DNA of 64,000 nucleotides from Atherinomorus stipes (GCA_023101725.1 JALJCO010003429.1:682001-746000); one strand, 5' to 3'. Shown: positions 34,948-48,392, numbered from the stretch's first letter. The notes: generated by a model from the sequence alone, not told the origin. Made by a program: numbers and translations.

Positions 34948-37849
34948 TGCTGTATTGTTAGAACCATCTGTAATGATCAAAGCACTATCATAAGCCTTTC
35001 TACACACTTAAGAGTAAATCTCAATGGATTACGCTGAGTCCTCATACCTGTACTAAAAACATGAGTGGCTACCTTTTCAACCTTGCTGTATGCACGTGTT
35101 GGTGACCTAGTTGAGTCTCTCTCCCTCTGTTGTGTGAGCAGTGATCCACAGATGCTCCTCTCTACTCACGACTCAAGTCATAAAGTATTACTGTCCTTAG
35201 TCCTCATACGAGAGGCCACAGATAGGCTGCATGAGGACGGCCCTGCTCCTCCAAGATGCTCAGCCTCCAACCAGCGTCACCCGATGAGTCATGTTTGTTT
35301 TCCATCACATTTGGTTGTTAATTACAGTACATGACTGTTTGCCCTTTCAGGATGTTCACTACAGAGGGAGACTGCTCTTTGTTGTTGTTTTCTTTCACTT
35401 CTTTTCTTCAGGTTGTTTAAATGTACTGTGATGTTTTAAATGATGTATTGAAAGATGTGTCTGGGAGAGTGAATAATAGCAAGTATTGAGTTACTATGTG
35501 GTTTTAATCTGTAACATTCATTCCCTACAACATGCCCCAGCCGCTGTGATGAAGCTGCCCAAACAAGTTACATCTTATTTTCCTATTATGGCGTCTCTGC
35601 GCGTTAACAGTTATGTTCAAAGGATTAAGGGGAATTTCTCTCCAAAACCCAGACTGAACTGCACTGAAACAGCAAGCTGAACATAGGTTCCCATAAGCAT
35701 CATTTATCCGTGTTTTATCACCACACACTAAATAATAATGTTGCCAAGGTTACAGTTCACGCCACCAGTAAGCATGTTTCAGCCCTGCGTGAGACATAAA
35801 TAGTCTCCAGGGAGATGTTCTGGATATTTACAATACAGACTTACTCACCCCCGACAAGGAATCATGACCTCATATTAAATGAGATGCGATAAACATTTTC
35901 TCTGATTTGAATCTTTTTATAATTCCTTATATGAACTTAGCATGCATCCTAGTTTGTGGGTCCTGAGAATAAATAGTGCTTTCAGGCATTCCTCTAATTT
36001 TATGAAGCTCATATTTTAGTGTGTTTTCTGTTGATTTCTGAGTTATCTTGGAGTTAACAGCTAACGTTAAGATAAAATTGCTTTATGGGGATATCTCTAA
36101 GTTGTTTTAAATATCAAGATGAGGCTGTTTTAAACAGGAAACTAGTCAGATTGGTTCATTTTCATAATTTACTCAGCTTTTATTGCCCACACATTGGTGT
36201 AGTACGAGCTCTCTCATGCTTCACACGTCATAGAGGAAATCCTTTAGATAACCAATGGCTTATTACCATCGTACTGACATTCTTTTATTATTTTAGTGCT
36301 CTTCCTGTGACATACTCTTTAGTGATATCTGAATCTTTCAGCTGAGGACTCCCCAGCCACCAGAAGTCTGGCAAATGTCAAATGGTACTTGGTTTTGTTA
36401 TGACAGTAAATGCAGCATTTTGGGCTGTTATCACTTGAACGCTATTTTTCACCTGCTTCAATAGAGCATCATCCCCCATTATTTCAGAGATGGTGAGTTA
36501 CAAGTTTTTATTCATCCCAGAAATAGCCGAGTTCTGTGTATCTTAGTGAGGAGAAAGATGCAGCCAGTCAAGAAAAAACTGTAACAAGTTTCTACAGAAA
36601 TGCTGATAAGCAAAGTGGTAATGATTGATGGTTGTAAGCCTTCCCCCCAGACCTAAGATTATTGGTTCGTAACATATCATGAGTATTATGACTGGTTCGT
36701 GTGGACAAACAAGGATGGGGGCTGCTGTTTAAGAGCAGATGTGTTTATGAATTCCACATATATTTTGTATAATCATTTAGTTAGCAGTTCAAAAAAGTGG
36801 CACAGCAACACTTCATCTCATTATTAGTGCTTTAAATAGGGAAAAAATAACAATAGTCTCCAAAAGTTTCACTTTGAATCATTCCTCCAGACAACAGAAA
36901 TCATATTTGTAATTCAATCATGAATCAGAATTAATCAATTGCTGTATTAAAAGTCAACTCAACAACACGCTCCTTAAAATCTTTTCATTTCAGGTGGAAA
37001 TTTAAAGCACCACGGTTGGAACGGATTCAGATACATTTCTTTAAATAGAATACATAAAAAGCAGAGTTAGTTTTTTTTTTCTTTTTTTAGTGACCATTCA
37101 AATAATCCTTTAAGAATAAAAAAAACTAATTTTAAAAGCAGAGGTGGTGGAGGTGTGAAAGAATGGATGAAATACCTTTACTTGACATTCCTGCAAAGTC
37201 TTGCTCTTCTGATACAAAAGGAAAAAATCTAATAAAAGCCTTAAAAGAATGGTTTTAAAGTCACAAGGCATGCTCGCCCACTTCCTCTGATGCTGACTGA
37301 AAATGCTGAGTCAGCCGAACCCAGTGTTCAAAAACTATGTAGACGCTGGTGGCCTGCAGTGCCATATAGCGCCCAGTGATTGATATAGTATGTTAGTGCT
37401 TGTAATGCATACTAATGCACAATATGGATGCGTTCATATTCTAGCCACAAATGTATTCTTGCTGACGAAGTGTCAGCAAGCAGCCCCACACACACAAGCG
37501 GGTGTGACTATACCGGCACATGCGGAGGAATTATTCCTTAACATCAAACCTCCTGCACATTTACTCCTTCCTCTTACCTTCTCTTTACGTCATGTTATCC
37601 AGTCCCCAGCCCCTTTATCTGCTCATAACCACACTGCTCCTATACTTTTTTCCCGCTCTCATTTTCCCCTCTCCATCGCTCTTGTGTGAAATGTAAGTGA
37701 CCCATCTGTGATAGCAAAAGGTACATTAGGCATTAGGGAGTTCCCCCTCTGGCCTTGTGTGTGTATATGTGTGTTTGAGTAAAACTGTGTATGTTGTTAA
37801 CAGATATCCTCTGATGGACTACTCCCAGGGGTGCCGTCCGTCTGTTTGG

Positions 37850-37910
37850 CCAATGAAACGCAGCCAATTATGCTGCAGGCCTCACTGGCAGCCAATCAAA
37901 TGGAAATTGG
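37850..37910. promoter_or_regulatory. Cluster of four CCAAT boxes
   Basis: CCAAT at 37850, 37864 and 37892 on the + strand and ATTGG at 37906 (CCAAT on the other strand), spaced 14, 28 and 14 bases. CCAAT is the NF-Y site. Enhancer or promoter activity is inference only. Confidence 0.3.
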
Positions 37911-40872
37911 AAAGCTTAGAGATGACAATGGGGTTGGGGCATTGCAATTATATTGCACTTTGTTAATGGAAAGGAAAGTTGGTGGATTTCATATTTCAGC
38001 CGCTCTCTACTTTCTTTGTTGTTGTTTAAGGAATATGTAGGTGTTGGTTTGAGCGGATGTGACTTAAGCAGGGTGCTGACAGTTTGTTTATTAATGCTGC
38101 ATCTCATTGTTGGTCAATGTTGAGGAAATTTTTTTGATTAACTGCATAAAATACTGTTGAAAAGTTTATTTTCTTTATGTTTTATTGGCTAAACATGATG
38201 TAATTCTGACTCTGTGATAGTCATAAAACCAGATGGAGAAAGCAATGGATAATAATAGTAGTTTCCACAATATTCAGCATCTCTCTTCTCCCCCTCCCTG
38301 CATGTCTCCCGTTATTTCTCTCATCCATCCTCACCTCATTTCTGCCTTCTCTTCATCTATCTTCTTGCCACTCATTCCGACCCTCCCTCCTGCCCTCCCC
38401 ACCCATTTTCGCCCTCTTCAAAGTAGGTCTCTTGGTGTCAGTGTCTGTCAGTGGCAGCGGTGATGAATCACTCATACTGCCAGCACAGTTAGCGATGACC
38501 ATCACGGCTGACCGATGTGTCTCTGTGGGGGAAACTATCAGCGCATTATGTGGCATTGATTTGGCCCCATATAGTTGTATGTCAGAGCAGAAATAGGAGG
38601 TTATATAATGTTGGGGGGGATGGCATGTCCTTTCCACTGTTTTATGTGTCACCATCTAACTGCATGTTTAGTGGCTGGAATGTGGGAGAAGCCACCAAAA
38701 GCCAGTTTTCTTTTATCCTAAAATTTTCTTTTATCTTTCTGATGATTTTTTATATATATATATATTTTTTTCAATTATTGTACCTCATAGGTAAAAACCA
38801 GATGGCTTTTTCAATGGGACAACCCTGTTTTTCCTAATGGATCAACAACAAACACAGCTCTTTTACTTTCTTATAGAGATGTTAGTGAGCTGTGGATTTT
38901 TTTTTCCATTTAAATGAGCGCAAAAAATGATATTATAAAACAGCTTGGTAAAATTTCAGATAAAAGCTCAAGTACAAAGTGTTGAAGGTGTTATAATGTG
39001 ATACAGCTTCCAGTGAAGAGCTGTAGGAGTAAAAAGAATTTTCACTTCTGTTTAAGATTAGATTCTGCTCTGCAGCAGGCGGTCTGTTCAGCATTAAATG
39101 CTTTAATTAATAGTTTTGCATCAGCAAGGTTAAGTCATAATAAAATCAAGCAACACTTTGTCTTGTTTTTGTTCTGTAAGGCTACATATTTCCCAGCTGT
39201 TGCTTGAGCTAAGGCATACCACTGCTGCTCCTGACAATATGACATCAAAGATAAAAAGACCTCAGATGAGTTAACTGCACGCTTTCTTTTGTCACCTCAG
39301 CCTTTCTTCTTCATAAATGTAGGTCTAGGTGTTTTGATATAGTGTGAATGTGGCCTTTGAGGTCTTTGATTTTTTTTTTCTCTCTCTCTTTTTTCCCCCT
39401 GTGAGGTTTATGTTATGTTGTTTGTGTGTTTGAAATGAGCTCAGCATAATATACAGCCCCCTGGCACAGACACACACAAACTTACAGAAATGCATGCACA
39501 CAGACACATGAGCGTGCATGTAAGACGTCACTAAAGTATCCAAGTAGATGATCGGTGTGGATGCATGTGTGTGCACAAGCATCAAAACGTGACCACATAA
39601 TGTGGGTCGTTTGTAAATCAATGCTAAAGTGAATCTGTGTTTCAGCAGATGTGTTGTGTTTATTTCTTTCCCAATAAACGGTGCATTAGATTAGCTTCTA
39701 TGGATTTATATTTCCCTTGCCTTGCTCTGAACTTTCATCTTAATGTTTCTGTTCTTTAAAAAGGCGACAACGCTGTGAGTGCCTTCATACAGGATTACCA
39801 TATCCAGTGCATTAAAGGAAATCCTGTTTCAATAAGTAATCCCTACAATGAGGTCTCTTGTCAAAATATTGGTTATGTATTCCATGAAGCACTACCATGT
39901 TATGGGTTTGGCTGTACAGCCACCTCTAATTCAAAGTCCTTTTTAGTGTTATTAGCACCTCTACTCAGCCAATTGGATTTTGTTCAGACTGCCAAAGTAT
40001 GACGGTGAACTTATAGCGATGTGGACATACTGCTGATTAAAAAGAAAGGGAAAAAAGCTGAAAACCTGAAGAGAATGAAAACACTTAAAGAAGTAAATAA
40101 AAACAAAAAAGTATGCGGAAAGAAAGGAGGTAGATAAATACAGAATTACAAAAACACAAGTGATTTATTTTACTGATTGTTGTCTTCCTTTCATGTAGTT
40201 CCACCACTTCCTGAATATTCAAAATGCAATTTGTGAACTATGTTCATAATAAAAGCATAGAATGGCAGATAGGAGGAGAGTACAGTGAAATAGTGTAAGC
40301 AGAACAAAAACAAGCTTTTTGTTGTTTTTACTACTCTGGTTAATTTTGTGGGAAGTTGTACAGGTCCTGTTTGGTGCTGCTAATATCACATTTTTTCCTC
40401 TTTTTTTATCGTAATCCATCTTGTTTAATTTGAACTCGAATGAATAAATGAGTTGCACTCTTTAGGTAAAAGGATGAATCATCTTGTCTGTCATGTTACG
40501 TTACAGGCAAACTTTAACAAAATAGATCGGCGAGGCACCACTCTGCCCTCTGCAATGAAATATTAAACATCTCACATAAAGTAAAGGAGTGAGGGAGCTT
40601 ACACCATCAGCAGAAGTGACTATTAACTCATCCTTCTTTACTTACAATGCACAGTATTGGAATTTTGGCCGATATCTGATATGCCGATATTTTGAAACTC
40701 ATGTGACCGATAACGATATTGATACCGATATTAAAGCTGAAAAATAAATGATGTAGTATTCATTCCTTGTGCAAAATTAGAAAAATACCTCAACTTGTGT
40801 TTATATAACAAGTCAAACTTAATGACAGTTGTTCAAACAAAACAAAGAGGATATTTGCATTATATCCTAGAA

Positions 40873-41075
40873 CAGGGATGTAAAAGTGATTCCAGACAGG
40901 GCCGTGTGGCTGCCGGTTTGGTTTCCAACCACGCAGTAGCAGACCAGACTCCACTCAGCTCATCAAGTCTTCAAGTTAAGACTGGATTCACTTGAGCTGA
41001 GTGGATGGATGCTGCTTGGTTGGAAAGAAAACCAGCAGCCACACGGCCCTTTCAGGAATCACTTTGACACCCCTG
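40873..41075. mobile_element. 203-bp palindromic hAT MITE with perfect 8-bp target duplication
   Basis: Begins CAGGGATGTAAAAGTGATTC and ends, in reverse complement, CAGGGGTGTCAAAGTGATTC. GGGCCGTGTGGCTGC is present in both arms; nearly the whole element is self-complementary. It is flanked by TCCTAGAA at 40865-40872 and 41076-41083, an exact 8-bp duplication as expected for hAT. Confidence 0.9.
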
Positions 41076-41187
41076 TCCTAGAACCACCTGGATTTTCATC
41101 TCCCTGAGAAAAAAAACAAAACAAAACCCGAAAACAGGGGATATTTGTTCTTTTCCACAAATGGCCGTGTATGAACTCTGTTCACAC

Positions 41188-41501
41188 TAGGGGTGAGAAA
41201 AATATCGATGCCCTGAAATATTGCGATATTTTCATATGCCAATATATCAATATCAATCTATTTTACCAACAAAATCTCACGAGATTTTGACAGAACGATG
41301 AAATATCACAAGATTTTGCCATTCTGTTACTAGATCTCACAGGTTTTTGCAAAATCTCATGAGATTTCATGACAGAACGATGAAATCTCACACAGTTTTG
41401 TTGGTAAATTAGTATCAATACTGATGTGTTAAATATCAATATGAAATCGGCATCTGAAAATATTGCGATATTTCAGTGTATCTATATTTTTTCCCACCCT
41501 T
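41188..41501. mobile_element. TAGGGGTGAGAAAA-type MITE, copy inside 40643 element
   Basis: TAGGGGTGAGAAAAATATCG at the left and ATATTTTTTCCCACCCTT at the right. Inside are repeated AAATCTCAYGAGATTT words in inverted order. GTTCACAC before and ATTCACAC after give a 7 of 8 target duplication. Probably hAT-like. Confidence 0.7.
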
Positions 41502-41691
41502 TATTCACACAGAATATCCTAAAAGAAACTGTCTTAGGAAGTTTTGAAGTCTGTAAAAAGAAGTTTTTGTTTTTTGTAGGCTTCAGTGAAATATTGGTTA
41601 GATATTGGTGGGGTGGCCGAAGTCCGATACTCAGTTTTAAGGCCGATATAGGCCGATACTGATAGGGGGCTGATTATATCATGCATCCCTA

Positions 41692-44600
41692 CTTTCCTGA
41701 GTAGAACTAACCTAGCATCTGAAGTAGTATCACGTTTAGAGCTGAAAGGAAATGAAAACTAAAAGGTTACTGTAGATATTGTTTAGGAAAGCTGGCGTAA
41801 CTTGGTTCTGTACCATAAAATGATCAATGTGATGCAGTTTGAACTAATGCACCATGCTAGATGCTTTTGTGGGAAGCATGACAGTATTTCAATTTCTGAA
41901 AACACAATCTCAAAGAAATACCATCTGCCTGTCGCCCCATTAAAGTCACCACGTTATTTAACAAAGCAAAAGAAATGCTTCAGTTGTTGGTCCCTGTTCC
42001 CAAAACTGAGGGCAGCTAACCTGAATATACTGAGTGACTAAATGTTTTCATAATACTGCCTTTTTTTAATCAATATTTTAATCTGAAATTTTATCTATCT
42101 ATTCATTTATTCATTTATGTTGATGATGCATATTCCAAAATCACGACACCAGGTTTGACTGAGCTCTGTGATTCAGGGGAGTGTAAAATGTCAGTGACCA
42201 CCCCACAGTCCAGAACAGGAGAAAATGAACACATTTTTTTTTTTCTTATTATAATTATCTTTATTATTATTGTAATTATTATTATTGCTCTTGTTCTGGG
42301 ACCTCCTGTCATTGTAAATGATTAAACCGCACTTTAATTGCTTGTAAATGAATTATTTATTGGCAACATTGTGGAATCACATTCGAACAGACAATACTGT
42401 AGCTATCCCTGCTTAGGTGTAGGCTCAGGTCCCAGAAGAGTATTTCAGTATATTGGCTCTATTAGAAAACACAGGGAGTGGGCGGAAGAGGGCAAGATGA
42501 ATAGATGGAAGCGAGAAAAGACAGAGCCCCTGGACAGAGAGTCTGCGCAAAGAAAAGAAGCCACACAGAGTAAGATATTGGACTTATTAGAGAAGAAAGT
42601 GAGTAGGAGAAGAGGGCAAATGCAGAGAGACAAAGACAGAGAAGGAGAGAGAGAGAGAGAGAGAAGGAGAGAGAGGGAGAGAGGGAGGGATGATGTTATT
42701 TTGTCAGTGTTTCCCCATGGGGGCTCGACTGCTTGTTAAAAAGTCCTGACAATGAAATGACAGTGATAACACACACATGCACACACGCACACAGCCATTC
42801 CTCCTGTGTGATAAACTTTGAATAGGTCTCTCTTTCCCTCTCTTGCTGTTATATGCTGTAATGGACTGCTTCCATGCCAAAAATATGCTCCTATGACGTC
42901 AAATAGAGTCTTGTTTAATAATCTCTTTGTGTATGCCGTGTGTGTTTAGCCTCTGTTGCAGCTGAAGGCTGCTGTTTTCTATGATTTTTATCCTACACAA
43001 ACAAAAGCTATACACTCCCCTCTGCTCACACCACACCACAAACACAGTTTATTCTTCTTCACAGCACCACGCGACATCTGCTTATTGTTTTAAGACACTG
43101 TAATCTAGTAAAGACTAAATAAGCTTCTGCAGATTCAAAAGCCATTTGCATGTAAAAAAAAAAGCTGTAAGTAAAAGCCATTACTTTACCAGGGCTGATA
43201 GTAAGATGGTATTTCTCTGCAGACATTATAAGACTTTAACCAGTTTGTCCCATTGCATAATTTCACCTTTCAAATCCCTGGCTCTGCCTAAAACAAGTTG
43301 TAAAATATTGATTCCATGTCTTACAGAACTTTAATCTTACTGAAAACACTACTTAAAAATTAAATTGATATTTGCATCAAATCAATGTCACTTGTGTTTT
43401 GCTTGAGACTCCCATTTGTCTGTATGGAGATTATTTTGTCTCCATTAGTAGTTAGATGAAAAAAGTTTGACATGATTAAAATAGTTTCAAATAAAGCACA
43501 GAGTGCACCGTTTTCTTAACCCACAGAGGCATGGAATGCTTCAACCTATGAGAAAACACTTTCATTTATAAAGTTTTCTCATGAACAGTGGGAAACTGTG
43601 ACAAAATGTGTCTCTCATTTAAACCTAACTGTGTTACCTTATGGAATTAAAAAAAATAATAATAGACAAATAAGTTTAATCATGTTATGATTAAAGACAG
43701 ATTATATTGTGATATTATGATCACTTAGACATTTGACTAAATAATTAAGTTTTAGACTTGCCATTGAATATAATGAGCATCATCCAAGTGAGGTTTGTAC
43801 AGATCCCCTTATAAGGGCGTCACCTTGACTTCCTGTCAGAGTGGGCAGCCAGACAAAACCATAACCTTAAAGCCTCAATTTTGCTCCCTTTACATATACT
43901 TACATGACTTTCCAAAATTATGAAACCCACATACTTGCATGTATGCTTTACGTTGGCACGGTTACTAGGCTTTACATCCACTAGAGGGCAGTTCAGAGCA
44001 CAGAGTTTTCATTTAATATTCGTATACAGTAGCAAACAGCAACGGTGGGAGACCATGTTGATGCACATGCTCAGAAAGACAAATGTAAAAAGAGGCAGCG
44101 AGTAGTTGGCAGAGTGGCCACTGAATACAATACATCTTTTTCTGTAGCATTTTTTGGTAGCATGTTAGCTATACTGTCCAATACTACTTACATGATTTCC
44201 AGTGGTTCTACTCTGTTTGCTCCATCTCGCTATGCAGCCACAAGCTCTTTGTAAATGGCCTAAAATACTCACATACAAGACAATGACAAACAGAATGTTT
44301 TGTCTATTTAACATGGAGCGTAAATGTGGCTCATCGATAACCATAACTGATTCATACCTAGTTTTATCCTTACCTTACATAAATTTACACCCAACAATCA
44401 GAAGCCCAGAAATGACATATTGCATCATTTAAGGCTGGTCTTTAGTCACTATGAGGACTACTGGTTCTCATGAGGTTGGGATATTTACCAGATAAATGGT
44501 CAGTGATGTTACAAAAACCAGTAGAAGCTATCCATAATGCTCTCTTTTTTCCAGGTCCCCCACTGACTCAGAAAAGGAACCCCAAACAAACTTAATCCAA

Positions 44601-46371
44601 ACCTAAACAAGATTAGACAAGGGGGGAAAACCAAAAGCCAAACAATGCAAAACCAGACAGTCTGTACAATTCAACAAAGCCTATGAAACACACAGGCAAT
44701 AAACACAGAGCTACACAGCCATGCAGTTTTTTGTTTTGTTTTCCAGAAAGTCAAAAGCACTTTGATAAAAGTGACTTTAATATTCTGTGTGAAAGAGATC
44801 TGCAGAGAAATAAAGAGCTAAACTTAAAAGTGACTGAAACAGAGTCGAATCTTACTGCAATTTAAAATTCAATTCAGATTTTTCCATCCCAGGTCCTCTT
44901 CTATTCATTATGTGGGTTTAATTGCCATTTTCTGCACAGCTTTTTTGCATGAATAAAAACACAGCATTAAAGGCAGAAAAAGCACATCGCTCAGCATAAA
45001 TGGACAAAGCTTTTCCGTCAGCTCTACTTGCCATATATGAACTGGAAGATGTTCTTTAAACTGTCTTTGTGGGAACCTCAGTTTGTGATTTACCTGCCAA
45101 TATCAAAAAGGGGATCACTGCTTGTAAGAAATGAAACCAAACTTTACCTGAAATTAGGTTGGGGCTATAATTCAGTTAGATTTCTCCTTGTTAGCTTCAT
45201 GTTTTTCTTGGTTACTGTGTACAAAAACACTCAATGCCTGCTTCTTAATCATATGAAATGTTAACGATACGTCCTTGTGTTCCTCAGAGTTTATATTTAG
45301 GATTTCCTGTCAGAGTCCAGTGCTGTAGGCAGAAAATCGCACACTGAAGTAGATTTAGGAAATGATGTGCTCCCTGTGAAAGGGAATAGTTGTACTGTTG
45401 TTTGTTTTTGGTGGCCTCATGTTGAGCACTGCTTTACTTCAGGTTGTTTTCCGCAGATATTTCTCCCTCTTTGGTTTTTCCACTGCTATTTTTATGCCTG
45501 TCTGTTTATATTTAGTAACGGCCACTGAGGAATTTTTGTCATGCTTTGTCTTTCTCCTCTTGGGGACTCAGTGGAGGTGCTGAAGCCAGCAGATAACCGG
45601 GTATCTTTGGCAAATATAAGTGATAGGAGGATATGTTTGACACCCTGTGTATGCGTTATCTTGGTGCTGTCCTCCCAAACTCAACTCAGAGTTTTCTACA
45701 GACTCATCTGTGTGTGAGATGCTTTTTGTATACTTGCATGCGTGTGTGTGCGTGTGTCATCAGACCAGACAGTGCATGATGCTATCAGCAGCAGAGGATA
45801 TGAGCTCTGCTATTTTTAACTCCCCTCGATCTCACCGTAGACACACTGTCCTGCCTCCGGGGGCAGGTATGTGTGTGTTCTGCGTGCATCGGTGCGGTTT
45901 TATCTGTGTGAGGTGTGTTTATGCAACAGTGTGGGATATTTAAGAAAGTGAGAGACTGCGAATGTGACAGACAAAGTGAGAGGTGAAAAAGCGGTGACTG
46001 ACAGACTGTTTATGTGTGAGTGCCTCTAGCTGAAGGTGCGAGTGCAAAGCAAACATGTCACACTTGACAAGGGTGAAATGATTGGCTGTTTTCTGATGTC
46101 ATGGATTGTGTGCCGTCCCAATTAGAAACAATCATACGCTGCTTAGTCACTCCATCTGTCTTTCCCCCCCCTCACTGTTCTGTATCTGCTTCTCTCCATC
46201 TTTGCTTTTCCTCCTTATAATTTCTCATCGTGTATGTCTTTCGGCCCAATTGTGTAATATGTTTATGTTCTTTGATTTGTGTTTTTTTTATCTACAGGTC
46301 TGTATGTTGTTGTAACTCACTGTTGTTTATAATGTACAGTGGCCAAAATAACAGTAACAGCATTTGAGTCC
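41692..46371. other. Unassigned intronic DNA
   Basis: No gene. It includes an AT-rich stretch with ATTATT words near 42230-42290, purine-rich GAGA repeats at 42436-42700, CA runs near 42771-42795 and A9 near 43154. ORFs through the GAGA tract give Arg/Glu-rich low-complexity peptide only. Confidence 0.5.
42436..42700 (+). repeat. Purine-rich tract with (GA)n core
   Basis: Mostly A and G; the GAGAGAGA core lies at about 42645-42690. The 133-codon ORF across it is a by-product. Confidence 0.85.
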
Positions 46372-46483
46372 AAACCAGATAATGTATCATATCGTATTGT
46401 ATTGCATTGTAGCATGTCGTATCACATTGTATCAAGTTACATTGTATTGTATCGTATTGCACTGCATTTAGCATTGTATCATA
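46372..46483. repeat. Degenerate pentamer array (TATYR-like), segment 1
   Basis: Period-5 words TATCA, TATCG, TATTG, CATTG repeated with drift. The array is cut at 46483 by the hAT element and resumes after 48937. Confidence 0.75.
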
Positions 46484-47405
46484 CAGAGCTGGTTTTCCAC
46501 AAAGCAGACTAAGCGACTGCTTAGGGCCCCGCACCGCTAGGGGGCCCCCTAAGGAAGTTTGTCTCAGTGAGTACTTTATGGACTTCAGAAGCAGCTGGCA
46601 AGGACAAGATGATTTATTTTGTGATGTGTCTAAAATGGTAAAAACCCATGGCTACACCGATTATTACATAGTTTGTCTCCTCGTCACACATATTTCCGAG
46701 GCGCCTTGAACGTACCATCACTATCTTTTAAGTTTCGTTTTTAAAACGTCAGAGCAGCTGGATTGCGCAGCTGCAGTAGTAGACAGCAAACACGGAGGGA
46801 GGAGACAGCAGGTGGAGAGGACATTTAGCATCTCTGAGGACACACAAAAGTTTGGCGATACTTGAAAGATGGAAAACTTGATAAGAAATCTGTGGTTTAA
46901 AAACATTGTCGCGCTGCTTGGACGTCAGCAGCATAACGAGGTGGGCGGCATTGTGTGGATACTGCTCCCCCAGATCGTCCTCAGATGAACATAAATATGA
47001 GGTGAGCAGAAGCAGAACTGGTGAGAAAAATATCTTGTTTTTTTATTTAACAAAACTGACACTTCTGGACAGCAATCTCTATCTGTACCAGAGTGAACTG
47101 CGTCAGTTTAAGATGGATTTATTTGTTTGATTTATAGAAAACAATCAAAAACACAAATATCAAAAGCATCTTTCAAGGGAAAGGGAGAAGTCAAAATAAT
47201 TGTGTTGATGCTTAGAAACCAGACGGAGACTTGTAAATGATTTGTTTTGCGTTGAATAGTTTTGAATCGCAGAATCGTATCGAATCATATTGTATAAAGT
47301 CAAATCATTGGGGATTCAAATCCCTATTAGATATTAGTCTGGTGTCAGTGATAATGAAGATGAATAGACGACATGTCACCGCAAGTTTTGAAAACGCAAT
47401 TTCAT

Positions 47406-48162
47406 TTAAAGGGAAACTCAGTAACTTTTTTACCTCAATAAATGCTTTTCGGAATCCCCGTGGGGCTAAACAAAGTGTTTACGGAGCGATTCAATGTGCC
47501 CCCCCCTCCCGCCGGGGCCTCTGGCCTGCGAGCAGCTAAAAACAACTTTGCCTGCATCGACCCGAGCAGAACTTGCGACAACAGAAACCACTGTACGGTA
47601 CTCAGGTACCCTATCTACCGAGCTGCTTCCAGCTCTGATTTGAACCAGACTACCAGCGCTAATTCGAAGAAAACATTTCTTTAGCTTCACACCACCTAAA
47701 CACGGCTCCTGGCTCTCATAACCAACTCTTTGCTGGACCAGAGTGATTCACGTAGCTGCGCTGTCTGGGCGCATCACTGCTTCAGGCTCAATAATCACTT
47801 GTCACGTCCGCAAAAAGTAAATAAAAGTTCGTATTCTTACCTGCTACTCGCCAACACCAGAGAAAAATATAATCCACGGCATATTTACCCGCAAATCGCG
47901 GGGAAAACGTCCCGTTTCAGAAAATACAGGACTTTGCTTTGAGCAGAGGGAGACGAGGTGCTGACTCTTGGGGCTACCAACGCAGCAAAGTAGCATCAAC
48001 AAGCTAGTAAACGCTTAGAAATATATCCAGCGATCAAAATAGAGGAAAGACAGGTAGAGAAGCCGTCTGTGTGCTGTGGGGGTGTAAGGGGGGGTTGAAC
48101 ACGACAGTGAAAGGACGCCACTAGGGGGAGCCCCGAGCTGAAGTTACTGAGTTCTGCTTTAA
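47406..48162. mobile_element. TTAA-flanked MITE, family 2, CpG-rich
   Basis: TTAA at 47406-47409 and 48159-48162. Left AGGGAAACTCAGTAACTT; right in reverse complement AGCAGAACTCAGTAACTTC. The core is 749 bp, clearly richer in CpG than its neighbourhood. Nested in the hAT element. ORFs inside show no domain. Confidence 0.85.
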
Positions 48163-48312
48163 CAGGTGCTAAGAGATTTAGTAATTGGTTGAGTACTGTT
48201 AGCCAGCAAAGCAGTGGTAGCGGCAGGGTTGCCAACTGTCCTTTAGAATATGGAGTTGTTTCTTATTTAGTAATCGTGTTCAGATATTTTATTGGTTCAG
48301 TATTGACGGTCC

Positions 48313-48392
48313 TGATAATAGCTGGGATAGGCTCCAGCAACCCCCGCGACCCTGAACTGGATAAGCGGTACAGAAAATGACTAACTGACTGA
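48313..48392 (+). mobile_element. 80-bp retroposed tail with 15-bp target duplication
   Basis: TGATAATAGCTGGGATAGGC, CTCCAGCAACCCCCGCGACC, then GATAAGCGGTACAG and a degenerate tetranucleotide tail (CTAACTGACTGA). It is a familiar 3' end of fish retroposons. CAGTATTGACGGTCC flanks it exactly at 48298-48312 and 48393-48407, which shows target-primed insertion with 5' truncation. Confidence 0.88.

Larger units (their letters stand above)
33532..40642. other. Unassigned intronic DNA
   Basis: No gene recognised. It includes A18 near 33781, the (CCTTT)n array at 34863, a CCAAT cluster at 37850, a pyrimidine tract at 38280-38440, a TA run near 38750 and TTTTTCTCTCTCT near 39370. Short ORFs, including one at 39775-40002, have no recognisable domain. 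Confidence 0.5.
40643..41691. mobile_element. Outer hAT-like element (GGGATGCA...GATATTGG), copy 1, with nested insertions
   Basis: Left end TTACAATGCACAGTATTGG, with TTTTGGCCGATATCTGATAT; right end GGCCGATATAGGCCGATACT with GGGGGCTGATTATATCATGC and ATCCCT. The ends are inverted relatives rich in GATAT. Two other elements sit inside (40873-41075 and 41188-41501). The copy at 60554 has the same right arm. Confidence 0.65.

Noticed and set aside
34651..35037. ORFs encoding KERKG or FPFLS repeats
   Set aside because: Direct translation of the (CTTTC)17 microsatellite.
39775..40002. 75-codon ORF with several cysteines
   Set aside because: Looked briefly like a small secreted protein, but it has no signal peptide, no known pattern and no splice signals.
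42338..42739. 133-codon + strand ORF
   Set aside because: The C-terminal half is Arg/Glu-rich translation of a (GA)n tract; no domain and no splice context.
46292..46534. Minus-strand ORF with repeated YDTIQC-like words
   Set aside because: Translation of the degenerate pentamer array.
47237..47690. ORFs of 74 to 100 codons
   Set aside because: They span the border or interior of the CpG-rich TTAA MITE; openness reflects base composition.
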